Part shown: positions 12,657-23,900 of the stretch, one piece after another
Layout: each line of letters begins with the position of its first letter
Numbering within the stretch: position 1 is the first letter of the stretch
Assembly: GCA_010093485.1 (NCBI GenBank)
Contig: MU001497.1
Span: 1,799,031-1,863,030 of the forward strand
Length of the DNA: 64,000 nt
Origin: Karstenula rhodostoma CBS 690.94
Lineage: Eukaryota > Ascomycota > Dothideomycetes > Pleosporales > Didymosphaeriaceae
Direction of reading: 5' to 3'
Translations under genes and position numbers: made by a program
Notes under the pieces: model-generated
The model's input: the letters and a program-made list of their open reading frames with translations, nothing else
What the model was told of the DNA's origin: nothing
Databases searched by the model: none

Positions 12657-12874
12657 TAAATACTCTTAGAATTAAATAAATAAAAGAAACTATATAAATT
12701 AAAACTAAATTTAAGATATTAAAATAGAGAGAGTCTTAAAGAGGGACTCTCTATATATTAGGTATTTAAAATCTACTAACTAATTTATATATAGGCTACT
12801 AGATAAGGCCTAAGCTTAAAGGTAGGTAAATATCCTATAAGGGGATTTAACCTTGGATTGAATTAACCCTTATA
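12657..12874 (-). repeat. Right LTR (5' LTR relative to element transcription)
   Basis: This 218-bp LTR starts TAAATACTC and ends CCCTTATA, and is colinear with 4770-4987 without indels. The following host bases are GAGGG, which match the left flank CAGGG at four of five positions. That makes it a weak candidate target-site duplication. Confidence 0.9.
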
Positions 12875-13372
12875 GAGGGGGAGGGAGAGGAAGGGGAAGG
12901 GGGTGGTGGGAAGGCTGGTGGTTAGAGCTGGGGTTGTATCGCTCAGTGCTTCGTCGGCGGTGTCGGTGACTGCCTCGTCTCCAGAGACTAAAATGTGAGA
13001 CTCGAGGCTGGCGGGAGTGTAGGTGGGCGAAGAAGGGGCCGAGGTGACGGGAGTGTCGTCTGAGACGGAGACATCGCTGTCATCGCTGAGGTCGTCCAGC
13101 TCGGCATACTCGGCGAGTGCGGACTCGTCCTTGTTTTTGCGATCGAAGCGGCGGCGTTTGCTCGCCGTTGGTGATCCGTGGTCCTCGAAGAATCGCACGT
13201 TCTTGCGCAGAGCTCCCGTTGACGGAGGAGTGAGGAGCTGGTTGGCGGTGTTGGCGCCCCTCTTCTGCGGCGGGGCAGGTGGTTTGCCGGCGGTCGGAGG
13301 AGGAGTGAGCTGGCCTTGCTCGGTTCCTCCGGCCGGTGGCGGCGTCTGCGGCCTGCTAACGGACGGGCTCAT
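12875..13372 (-). pseudogene. N-terminal half of the split gene (Pro/Ser/Thr-rich leader)
   Basis: An ATG at 13372 opens a minus-strand frame of 166 codons that stays open up to the right LTR edge. It then reads a few element-derived codons and stops at 12863. The protein is low-complexity: MSPSVSRPQTPPPAGG, a basic KRRRFDRKNK segment near residues 72-81, an acidic DDLSDDSDVSVSDD stretch, and a Thr-rich tail ending FPFLSLPL. The tail FPFLSLPL is how F-box/2EXR-like proteins commonly lead into the helix that restarts at 4769 (TIRKKIYTHLL). With the shared strand and order, this supports the two pieces being one gene split by the element. The basic segment could act as a nuclear localisation signal, but that is speculative. 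Confidence 0.7.
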
Positions 13373-14230
13373 GTTGCTTGACGGAGTGGAGGTTTCAGGT
13401 AGGGTGATGAAGTAGCTGGCGGGGGTGTGAAGAACGTGGGCGACGACTGCGATTTATACCTACGGAGGAAGTGAAGGTGACGAGAGTAAAGTACGTCACC
13501 CAGGCCTTGAGTGTCCGTCACCACGAACACGACTGTGGAGTCTCCTCCCATAGCGAGGTGAAGCAAGGCTGTTTGCTAGCGGTCTGTAGTGAGGGACAGA
13601 TGTCGAAAAGTGCTTTTGCCCGACAAATCTTGGTCAAATCCAGCCTTCTTAGGCTCATATAATAGCACTGTGCTGCATTTGTATTAGAGGTGTTCTTTTG
13701 AAGGATCTATTGGGTTGACCGGAGACACCGATTTTTTGAAGTGACTGTGACAGAGTATAGGCGAGGAAGAAAAAGGTATTTCGTCAGTGAGAAACCAGTT
13801 CATCGAATACAATAGCTCTTTTCGTGTTGCACAATCATCAAACCCCTCTCTCCCACACTCTTGAGATGAATTATAGCAGATACGATCATTGCTCGAGATA
13901 CGTAGAGAGCGAGCTGAATTGCAACTGGAAGCGTGCCGTGAGAGAGGCGGCTTTTGCTGCCATTGTAAGCTAAGAAAGACCGTCACAGCTGTCATAATTG
14001 TCAGCTATGAAAGCCTGAGCTTCGACAGTGCAGTTAAGCTCCTGCGAATATCAAGCTCGACATGTCGATGCACGTCGCAGCTCCCCAAACCACGAAGCTC
14101 AGACCGCGCCCATCCCGCATCCGCCCTAGCGCCCCTCGCCCGAAGCCCGGAAAGACTCTCTCCAACGACACCACCACCCATCTCGAGCTCCCACCCGCAT
14201 CAGCCCGCCATCTCCGCTCACCCTCACACC
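13373..14230. other. Intergenic region upstream of atp5 and of the split gene
   Basis: This region contains the promoters of two divergent genes: the split gene (minus, ATG 13372) and atp5 (plus, ATG 14231). Frames through it (for example 13889-14494) are shadows without recognisable protein. Confidence 0.5.
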
Positions 14231-15046
14231 ATGTTCTCCAGCCGGGCCCTCACCAGCGCCGCGCGCATCGCCGCCCCGCGCACCCCAATCGCCGCCCGCG
14301 TCGTCGCAACCCGCGCCTACGCTGCCGCCGCTGCCCCGAGCACTGGTGCCGCAAACAAGCCCCCCGTCGCCCTCTTTGGCATCGACGGCACATATGCCTC
14401 TGCCCTGGTACGTCTCCCGCCGTGCTCCTGGGGCCCAATTGGCCCTGCACGCCGCCGCAATCGCACTCCCGAGGCCCCAATGGCCGTTTCCTAGCTCGAC
14501 TAACAATTTTTCTTGTCCGAGTAGTACACCGCGGCAGCGAAGACCAACGCGCTCGACAGCGCCGCAAAGTCGCTCGACAGCCTCGCCGCCGTCTTCAAGA
14601 AGGACGCCAAGCTCGCCACCATCCTGACTGCCCCCACGCTCTCCGTGTCGGACAAGCAGCAGATTGTCGCCGAGCTCCAGAAGCACCTCGGCCAGGACAA
14701 GGACGGCATCATCAAGAACCTGCTCGACACCCTCGCGCAGAACAACCGCCTCGGCGCGCTCGAAGGCGTCGTCGACAAGTTCGGCCAGCTCATGAGCGCC
14801 TACCGTGGCGAGGTCGAGCTCAAGGTCACCTCCGCCGCGCCCCTCGACAACCGCACCCTCTCCCGCCTCGAATCCTCAGTCTCAAAGTCGGCGTACGTCT
14901 CCCAGGGCCAGAAGCTCAAGGTCGTGTCCAAGGTCAACCCCGACATCCGCGGCGGGCTCATCGTCGAGATCGGCGACCGGACCATCGACCTCTCCGTCTC
15001 CGCAAAGATGGCCAAGATGAACAAGCTGCTCAAGGACACTTTGTAA
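14231..15046 (+). CDS. atp5: Mitochondrial ATP synthase subunit 5 (OSCP)
   Basis: Two exons, 14231-14407 and 14525-15046, with a 117-nt intron in phase 0, give 232 residues. The N-terminus MFSSRALTSAARIAAPRTP is rich in Arg, Ala and Ser with no acidic residue, a typical mitochondrial presequence. The mature part follows with PPVALFGIDGTYASAL, then LAPTLSVSDKQQI-type and LLDTLAQNNRLGALEGVVDKF segments. The end reads KVNPDIRGGLIVEIGDRTID, the C-terminal OSCP signature. OSCP joins the peripheral stalk to the F1 head of ATP synthase in the matrix. Length and both conserved blocks fit the OSCP/delta family. Large GC-rich shadow frames overlap this gene on both strands. Confidence 0.95.
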
Positions 15047-15461
15047 ATATAACCCATGGCATTGCTGGTGTGGTAGGCAGAGTGGAAGAGTGGAAACGTG
15101 TATTCTAGCTAGGCAAGGCATTGTGCGGGAAATCTGATCTACTTTGTCCCTTGAGCGCTGCATGCAATTGAGCGTGGATTCTGGGATAACGCCTGACCAT
15201 GCTATGAATGCTGAGGTGCCAGATTCCACAAGCTTCCAGTCGCCGGATGAGGACAACCAACGCCGAACAGTGCTCCCGAACGCCAATCCATTTTCCAAGC
15301 AAAAAATCGAGAGAGATCGCAATATGACCACGGTCTCGACATCTTCCGTCCCATCGCCCTAAATCACACCAAACTGACACTTAGGACACTCCACATCTCC
15401 ACCACCAATCCATCTGCCATCTCTCTCCCATCAAACGGCACATCCGCAAAACCCACCCCCC
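15047..15461. other. Convergent intergenic region between atp5 and the RING gene
   Basis: This is 3' flanking sequence of two convergent genes. No gene is seen. Confidence 0.5.
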
Positions 15462-18155
15462 TCACAAATACCGCAGCGGCGTCACCCTACTAATCTCAGA
15501 CAAGCATGCAGGACACGTAGGATGCCGCCCAAACTCATACGCTTTATCAATCTCCTCCCCAACACAGAAACAACACACGATATGACCGCAGGACGTGAGA
15601 TTAGGATGCTCGGGCGGCCGTTTGCAGAAGGGGCAGCGAGCGTGTTGCAGTGATTCCGGAGATGTTGGATCGACGACGGGACTCGAGTTTACTGGCTTGG
15701 GCGGAGAGGATGTGATGACGGTGGACACCGGGTGGTCGACGGGGGGTGGCTTGCAGGTAGGGCTGGTGGCGTCTGTGTTATCTGATTCCGAGGTTGAAGG
15801 CCTGGTGAGGCTGAAAGAATCGGCGCGGCGCCGTCGAGCTGGTTTGGGATTGTTCGCTGGGAGGTCCATCCTGGGGACTGTTAAAAGTGTCGATTTCGTC
15901 AAGGTCGGGCCAAAGTTATCATCTAGCTTCTCCGTCTCGGTAGTACCAGCCAATGACCCAGTCTGTCGCTTGACTTCGTCATTGAAAATATCCATTGAGA
16001 CCTGCATCTGGTATGCAAAGTCTGCCAGTAGCTCACTCTCTTGCTTGTCGTCGCGTCCGGAACGTAAGGCTCTCGTGGTGAGAGTGGCTCGCAGTTGCAC
16101 ATCCGCCAAAAGCTTCTTGTGTAATCCCGAAGTCGTGTGCATTTTCCCTTGTTCATTCTCCACTCTTGCTACAATCTCGATGTCGGAGTAGCTCGGCTGG
16201 TGTAGCAACCCGGAGTTACACGTAGCTTTCATTGCTTTGCCCTCTTTTTGGACAGGCGAAGCCGCCACGGTAGTTTTTGCCACTGATGTTGGAGAACCAG
16301 AACCTTGGATATTAGCATCGACGAACCGATCCGAGCACAAGGGTGTGGACCTCGTGGCGCCGTTCGTTCCTGAAACTGGGACATCGACTTCATCTTGCAG
16401 GGTGCCCTTAGCTTCACCAAAAGCATCCTTCATATGATATTTCTCTATCAAAACAAGCAGTCCATCAGCATCTTCACATTCTGCAAGTTTCCCTTTGTCT
16501 ACCCACTACCATTTGTAAGTGGACACTCTTGTGAAAGAAGCCTGAGTTATACTAACCACTTCGACCGGATACTGTAGATTTGCAACGTCTATTTCTCGAA
16601 GATCTTCCATGGCGAATATTGTGGGGTTCGGATTCTTCACGTGCCAACCTTCAGGTAGATCAAAGAAGTCCGAGTGTTTAACACCCTTCTCCATTCCACT
16701 GGTAGAACGGGTTTGCCTTCGAGGTGGGGAAGAAGTCGTGACGTTGTCGAACTCTTTTCCACTATTGGGGGCGTCGCGGGAGGGTTGCTTGGTACGTCGA
16801 GTGTGTTTCTTCTTTGCAGCGAGTGTTGCTTTTCCCCGACGATGGGTCTGTGAGATAGAAACGCTGGAATCATCGCTGGAATCAGGGATCAGAGGTCGCT
16901 GGCGCTTCCTAAAGGTCGACTTGGCACTCGAGATGCGGGAAGGCTGGTGGGGATGACCGCCGCCTTTCAACCGCCTTCGAACTATCAGAGGCTCTGAATC
17001 CTAGACGTAGTGTCAGTATGAGCACCGCCAATACTAAACATAGAGTAGTTCGTGCTGCTCTGAACAGTAAAACACCACCGGAGCAATCAGACCCTGTAAA
17101 GTAGCGTTGTGGTAAGTTGCTTCTAGTTCACTTACAGATGTGTCGGAGTATATCTGACAGCCTATGGCAGGCTTGTCACCATGATGCAATGAACCATCGT
17201 GGTCTTTAGCATCGCCCTCAATAGAAACTTTTGGGAAACGGTTTACATTACGGTCGTTGGGAACTTCTTCGCAGACAGCCCCTGATGCCGATTTAGCGCG
17301 TGCGATAAAGTCTTGCCTGGAAAACACTGCCTGTTCCACATATTCCTGACGTCCTTGGATCGCTTGGCCGCCTCTCAACGACTGAAATGATGCAGCACCG
17401 TGCGGACTATATTGGCTCACATCGCTTTGAGGCGAAGGTGGGCTATGTTGCCGTTGGACTGAGCATGAGTACGGGGAGGGCTGAGCGGACTTCCGCGAGG
17501 CTATCGACATACTGTTATAATGTCCTTGTGGTGATACGGAAGAATGGAGCGGTCGTTGAGAGGTCTTGATCGCCTGAGATTATTGTGAGCAATGAGCAAT
17601 GAGCAATGAGCAATCTCTTTTTTTTCATAAATTAATCAAACTTACCCTCGCATAATCTTCCACATGACAGGGCGTACTTGAGTCGTAAGCGTAAGATGTA
17701 TCATCACGTTGGACAGCAGGATCTGACTGGAGCATCGCCATCGAAGAGTTTGAGGCGCACGGCGGATTCAGGTCGCCCAGAGTCACGGCGGTCCGATCGT
17801 GTTGGGTTTCGGCTTCCTCTTGATCAAGCTGTTAGATGGCCAAGCAAACATCATCTTTCTGGAGCGGTTTTCGAATATCTGATTCGAGTTGCTGCCTGCA
17901 TCGTTTAATTCGGGCCTTCAAGAGGCGTTGTCGAAAATCGCGTAGATCGGGTACGCGGAGAGCGAGGACAGCGAGCTTCGAAATAATAGCATGGTTTTTT
18001 GGAGCATGTGGCTGTAGAGGCGCCAAGGTCCGCAAAGGTTCCGGAATGGCGTAAAACGGGAGCGTTTGGTAAACTTGCCAGATAACTCCTGAAGGGTCTT
18101 CGCCGCTTATGGCTGCCGATGAGTCGGAGCTGGCACGTTCTTTGTCGCTAGCCAT
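15462..18155 (-). CDS. RING-finger protein, unknown role, with one in-frame stop near the N-terminus
   Basis: The proposed exons are 18155-17646, 17573-17136, 17000-16553 and 16480-15462, with introns of 72, 135 and 72 nt that all keep frame. The frame spans 805 codons. It is open throughout except for a TAA at 17834-17832. The first 107 codons (MASDKERASSDSS...) and the following QLDQEEAETQHDR both look coding. Residues after that are mostly Ser/Pro-rich and disordered. A middle block (DLPEGWHVKNPNPTIFAMED) looks conserved. The C-terminus carries CPFC, then CGHIVCCFC, then CPAC, a RING-type zinc-binding arrangement that suggests ubiquitin or SUMO ligase activity. If the stop is real, translation could begin at ATG 17741 or 17735. 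I do not recognise the family. The stop codon could also mean that 17832-18155 is a separate small gene. Confidence 0.6.
17583..17614. repeat. 7-bp tandem repeat inside an intron
   Basis: The unit GAGCAAT is repeated four times within the 72-nt intron 17574-17645 of the RING gene, immediately followed by a T-run on the plus strand. Confidence 0.8.
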
Positions 18156-18521
18156 GGCAGCGAAGTGCTTAATCTAGATCCAGGATAACAACTTCTTGGA
18201 GAGGAACAAGGGAAGAGAAGATTGCGACTTGGTTATGGACAGCAACCCCAGGGTTGGAGCGAGCTGACAAGGCGTGATGCTGTCTGCAGAAGTGCAGCAG
18301 CCTGCAGAAACGGTGGTTCGCCCTTGGCCTGGGGTTGCTCCTGCTTGGAACGAGGAGATGTAGGAACATTAGAGTGGAAGGTTGAGTGCTGCATGTTCCC
18401 GTTCTCAGTTTGTTTACGTACAACACACTTGGTTAGCGAAGAGGCAAGCGCACTTCACCCCAGCGACGCGTACCTTCCATAAATAAATATCCTTCACCAC
18501 ACAATTTAGGCTATCCCACTA

Positions 18522-20250
18522 TCATTGCAGTTTACAGTAGTCGCGACCGTGCTGCGTCTGCCACTTGCACAGCCAGACCTCAAACGCCATGCCCACGAAC
18601 CCTGCAATACATATACCGCCCGAATCGCTCACACTCGTCGCCCCCAGGCTGAACTCGCGATCTTCCCTGGGTACGTTGTCCGTAATCTCAGCGAACGTCG
18701 AGACATAGACCAGGCCGCCGAGGAGTCCTTCCCAGAAGATGATCACGCACACTACGTAAAAGTTGGGGAGGAAATCGAACATTGCTGCACGCGACGTCAG
18801 ATCGAGATGGCTTCGGGGAGTACAGCCAAGAGATGCATACCGTGTAGTGTCAGTAGGGCCAGATTCGCAACCTGCAAAAAAGATGGAAAGTAGAGGTGGT
18901 GAATTCGGATGAAAGGTGTAGAGGATCGTGAGATGAAGACGCCCACCTGGTAGATGGCACCATATGTGGAGTAGAACGACCGATATTCATCGAACGGGCT
19001 GTTTGAGAGTGGGAAAAGCAGAGTGGGTGCGACGCCCTGGTTGATGGTGTACTCCGCGATGTATACTAGCAACAGCGGAAGCATGCTTGAGGAGGATTCA
19101 TGAGCTTAATCAAGCTGTGAAACCAAGACGACCACTTACTACGGAAAGAACAGGCCTCTTGCACGTCTGAGGTTGGCCCTGAAGCCCAGCAAGGCCGATG
19201 GCAGACCGTTGCTTTTGGTCGAGGTAAAGCTGCGACCAGAGGCTGAGTGCATGGAAGATGCTAATAGGCTTGCGTTCTCGGGATAAGACGCCAGATCGTC
19301 ATTTTCATCGAGCGTATCATCGTCCTCGACAGCTTCATAGCCTGCTTGATGGCTTGACGATGCTCGAAGAGGTCCGTGGGGAAGTATGACGAAAAAGCTG
19401 ACGAGCATGATCACTGGCAAGAAGGAAAACGCTAGCAGAGCGTTTCGGGGACTGATCTGTAGGCTTGTTGTAAGGACGGCATAGGCTCCAGCACCGATGA
19501 GTCCGGCTCTGCGCAAGAGAAAACATGTTAGCATGGAGCAGTGCGATGTGAACAGCGTGAATCCACCACGAGTTTAGAAGGTGCTTACCCTCCCGTACCG
19601 CTGCCCCAGCTTGCAAGAGCAAAATGTCCATAGTAATGCGTCAAGCCCAGGAAACTGAGCTCTCCTCCTCCGCTGCTCAGACTGGCTAGCATAACGCCAC
19701 ACATCTTGATGGTGATAGTTTTAGCATCTTGAAGCTGGGGTGTAAGCGCAATTACGAGCATCCCGCATGCTGACAGGGCGCAGAATATGAGGATTCGAAT
19801 GTTGTAGGGTATTTTGTGGATGAAGTAGGGCGCGCATAGCTTAGTGACGAATGAAGGGATCACATCTGCGAGGAGGACAACGCCTTTGGGCACGTTCGGG
19901 CCTACGATATCGAGAGCAGAAGAGAGAATGATGACATAGAGGACCTTGAGGGTTGGAGAGGTCAGTAATAGTAGGTCGAGAAGGTCCCGGTGTTAGACGG
20001 TGGCCTGTAATAGCGATGGTGCACTGCGGTAGATGTGCGACCGACACGAGGTGGAAAAGACATCAGGTGTGACATACGTTGTTGATCAAGCCTGTATGTT
20101 GTAATAAGCATCACTGCAGCCGGCCATCGCATCGGACGTACCAAAGAGCCAGAAGGCAGCGCACACACGGGGATCAGCGCCGTGGAAGACGGCCTTGACG
20201 CGGGCCCAGTACAGCTCCCTCGAGGTAGAGCCAGGCATGGGGAGAGGCAT
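18522..20250 (-). CDS. btn1: CLN3/battenin (Btn1) lysosomal/vacuolar membrane protein
   Basis: Seven exons on the minus strand: 20250-20142, 20091-20078, 19944-19589, 19508-19140, 19085-18947, 18871-18841 and 18784-18522, giving 426 residues (human CLN3 is 438). Every junction keeps frame. Diagnostic segments are [22 protein letters not shown] (exons 1-3), [50 protein letters not shown] and the C-terminal [15 protein letters not shown]. Hydrophobic membrane spans alternate with an acidic loop ([11 protein letters not shown]) after the sixth span. The family sits in the vacuole/lysosome membrane and affects vacuolar pH and amino-acid balance. Exon 2 is only 14 nt. ATG 20250 was chosen, and 20238 is an in-frame alternative. 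The gene is divergent from rxt3. Confidence 0.95.
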
Positions 20251-20949
20251 GGGCGGAGTGGCAGCGGATGCCGTATACGTATACGTGCATCTAGCTACAG
20301 GTGCGCGCGTGAGGTGCGAGGCGTGGCGGCGATGGGAATGCACGGACGCGGAGCGGAGAGATCGGTGCAGTCGGGGCACCGGGACCTGCATCTGTCCAGG
20401 ATGAGGCTGATCGGGAGCGTGCCGCGCACTGATTCGGGACGAAAAGGCGGTGGGCGCCAGACAAACGTTGCATGGGGGAGGGAACAGCGCATCGTTGCAT
20501 CGGGCGCGCAGGACGGGCGGCGAGGTATCGCATCGCACACTACCGGCGGCGTCGAATCGAGTGCAGTGCGTCACCTGGTCCTGTGTTCATGGCCGCTGGT
20601 CGCTGGCGGGATCCAGCCGCCCACGCGCGTGGAATTTGCGGGGATGGCTTTTGCTTTTGCAGGTCCCAGCTCCACTGCCGCGACGCTAGCCAGATGCAAT
20701 GCACGCTGCACATGTGGATTCTCGTCTCCTCGTCCGAGTCGCTTCGTCGCCTCGTCCACGCCTTGCTTTGTCGCTCTAGTTTCCTCCCAGCAGAGACGGA
20801 CCTTCCGTTGGCACCGCGCCAGTTTCTGCCACCAACATGACAGCGGCATACCTTTGTCTATACCACCACTAGTTCACCGCCCTGTCGAGCTTCCTCCACG
20901 CCGCCCTCGAGCAGACTGCCCGCCCGCAATCCTCGTCGTCGCCGGCACC
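20251..20949. other. Bidirectional promoter region btn1/rxt3
   Basis: This 0.7-kb GC-rich region separates two divergent start codons. Very long open frames here (for example 20182-21627 plus) are GC-driven shadows that cross the start and first intron of rxt3. Confidence 0.5.
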
Positions 20950-23900
20950 ATGGATGCCCGCCAGACGCACCCGAGCCCGTACGCTCACATCCACAACCCG
21001 AACCGCCAGCCGAACCACACCTCGAACCACGCCTCGAACCACAACCCGGACCACCACCAGCCGCCACCGGCCTCTCGCGGCGGTGCATATCCTGCTGCCT
21101 CCCAGCCGCAGCCGCCTGTCCACATTCCCTTCGCCGCCGACCCGTATGCCTCCGCTCGCCGCGACCCCTTCTACCCTCCCGCGAACGCACAACATGCCCG
21201 CCACGGCAGCTACGGGGTGCTGGGCCCCGAGAACGCGCCACCGGGCGAGAGACAAATGGGATGGGGAAATCCAGGTACGCGCCGCCTCTCCTTGTGGGCT
21301 CTGCGCTGTGGTGGCAGCACGCGCGCCAGAGCTCAGCGGCTTTGGACGGTGCCGCCCTGTCTCGGAGGCATTCTGCGCAAGTCGCGTGGCCGCGAGACGG
21401 ACGCGGTAGCGCTACATTGCACCGGCGATGCTACTGCGCCGTGCAGCTGCGTCGCGAGCTCAAGTGCGAACAAAGCGGCAGGACGTGCAGTGCTCGTCCA
21501 TGGCTGTGGCGTTGCACGACGCCCTCGTCGAGGCTGTCTGTCTTGGAGCCGCCATGCGCAAAAAACACCCATGCATCATTGCTGGCACGCTAAGCGAACC
21601 TCCCCTGCTCGACTGCCCTTCTCCTAACCCGATCGGAACTACTCTGACGATCACTTAGCGCGTCCTCTCAATGCCATCGATGCCTCCCAGCAGCACAGCG
21701 GGCCTCCTCCACCGCCGTCAATGAGCTCCTCGCACCCTACGCCAAACCAGTCGCCCTATCCCTACGATGCGCCGCGCAGACGCTCTCCAGGCGGCGCGAG
21801 CCCCCCGTCCCGCTACGGAGGTGAGACTGCACATCGCGCTGTTTGCTCCTACTCGACACCAGCTAACCCTCGGCAGCTCCATCGCATGAACCACCGCCTC
21901 CACCGCCATCCTTTGCGCGACCGCACATGCCCCCGCCGTCATCGCCCCAGCAGCAACATCAGCAACACAATCATGCGTCACAGCCGCAGCGCGCACCATA
22001 CGCTTCAGCTTTTGGTGGAAATCGGGAGCTCCCTGGACTAGGCCAGGCGCATCACCGACCAGGGAGCAGCATGTCCATCTCGTCCCTTATCGGAGGCGGT
22101 GAGACCGGCGCGTCCCACCAAGCATCACAATCACACCCATCACCTCCTACGAACGCGCCATCCACCAACAGTCACAGTATGCAACCCCCTTCGCCAAGGC
22201 GTGGCCCTTCATCTGGGCCCAGATCCGACTTCCCGTCCTTCCGTCGCCATCCATCTCCAGACAGACACCTGTATAGCAACAACGCCCCACGAGCGCCCGA
22301 GGGTCACACCTATTCCGCTGGCTCACCTCCTCGGGCGTACAACCACGCTCAAGGTTCCCCGGACCAGGGCCGTTCCGCGCTCCCGCATGCATCGCAGCCC
22401 TACAAACCAATGGTGTTCCAAGCGCAGCGCCCCTACCCCTCTTCTTTGAGCGATCTTCACGCAAGGGACCAACGGCAGGCGGCCGCAAGCGTTCCGCCTC
22501 GACCCAACAGCCAGCCAAGTGCCCCTGGGCTTCCAGAACAAGAAAGCAGGACAAGCTACGATATCTTTGGGCAGAGACGTCCGCCAAATGGGCCACCCGA
22601 AGAGAGGCGCCGGACATTAGGGGAGAGTCATCAATCACGACCCAGTCCCTCAGACCTTGGGCTCGGCGGTACCCCAGAGTCTGCGTCGGACCGCGACCGT
22701 CCGTCCACCGTCCAGCCAGTTTCGCAATCAGCTTTTGGACCCCCCAATCTGTCTCGAGGGGCTATTGGACCGCAACCCCCGCGCAGTTTGTGGCGTCAAC
22801 CTCTGCCAGAAGAACCCGCGCGAGAACCTGAACCGCGAAGGGAGGAGCCACATGGAATCTTCCGCGGCTACGGTGGCTATTCGGCACCACCACAAGGTCC
22901 ATCACCTTACGGCGGTCCTGGTCCTGAAGACATGGTCCGAGGACGAAGTCTGGACCACTTGAGCCATCGAGTTGTGGAACAGTACCACGCGCCACCGACA
23001 TCCGATCCTACGTCAACTGACAGACACAAGTCGGAACAGTTATCTCGCTCCTTATCTTCCGGAGGCAGCGGGTATCTGGGCCGCTCTATGTACGATCAAA
23101 ACAGACCATTCATGGCATTCGGACCCGATACCAACCGCCGCACTGGTCGAGCGTCTCCGCTTCCACAAGCCGTGCAGGGCGCACAAGCACAGCCGCTCTC
23201 AATCGGGAAAGACCCACACGTCAAAAGCGAATTCGGGCGAATGTTTTCTGGCCTCGGTGGCTTGGGAAGCTCAACGCCGTCGAGAGGCAGTCCGATGCCG
23301 CAAGGCGCGCATGACTCGCTTCCTCCCGGGACAGATATCAATGAACACCTTCGTCTTCAGCGAGTTACCTCGCAGAACGGACGGAAGCCGAAACGAATCA
23401 AGGATGAGGACGTTTTTGACGAAGATGACAACGATGGACGGGACACACCCCTTGGCATGCGAGGGAACAAGCGCAACAAGCACTCCCATCACCACCACCA
23501 CCACGCGCATGCTCACCAGTAAGCGTTTACTAATGTCATTGAGAGATCCTAGCTGACCAATCAGTAGCCACCATCATCACCACAAGGGAGACGAAGAAGG
23601 TCCACCAGCGACCAACGGAAATTCCAACGATCCTCATCACCACCACCATTACCATGGTGCCTCACACCACCACCATCATGCCCCAAGACCTTTCCAGCCG
23701 TCTGTACCTTCACCTCCGCCACCTCTGAAAGTTCACAACATCCAACCTATACTAGACGAGGCAGCACACAATCCCCGCAAGCACCTAGGGAGCCAGCTCT
23801 ATGCCACAACGACCGAGCTGCCCAAGCCCAACTCGTCTCTGGATGATCAATTCGGCTATGCTTCGAAGCCGAAAGAATTGCCGCGCTTCTCAATCAACCC

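Larger units (their letters stand above)
4770..12874 (-). mobile_element. Ty3/gypsy-type LTR retrotransposon, heavily RIP-mutated
   Basis: Two direct repeats of exactly 218 bp (4770-4987 and 12657-12874) bound about 7.7 kb of extremely AT- and TpA-rich sequence with no ORF of useful length. Both repeats start TAAA(C/T)ACTC and end CCCTTATA, consistent with mutated TG...CA termini. Decayed reverse transcriptase motifs read on the minus strand, so the element is oriented right to left. The size (8,105 bp) fits a Ty3/gypsy element. The presence of only transitions between the LTRs, together with the TpA excess, points to RIP. The element is certainly non-autonomous now. It sits inside a minus-strand host gene. 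Confidence 0.93.

Noticed and set aside
14062..15108. 348-codon plus-strand frame over atp5
   Set aside because: Arg/Pro/His-rich translation in an alternative frame of the OSCP gene. No independent support.
20182..21627. 481-codon plus-strand open frame
   Set aside because: It crosses the first exon of btn1, the divergent promoter and exon 1/intron 1 of rxt3 in other frames. Its composition is that of GC-rich shadow sequence.
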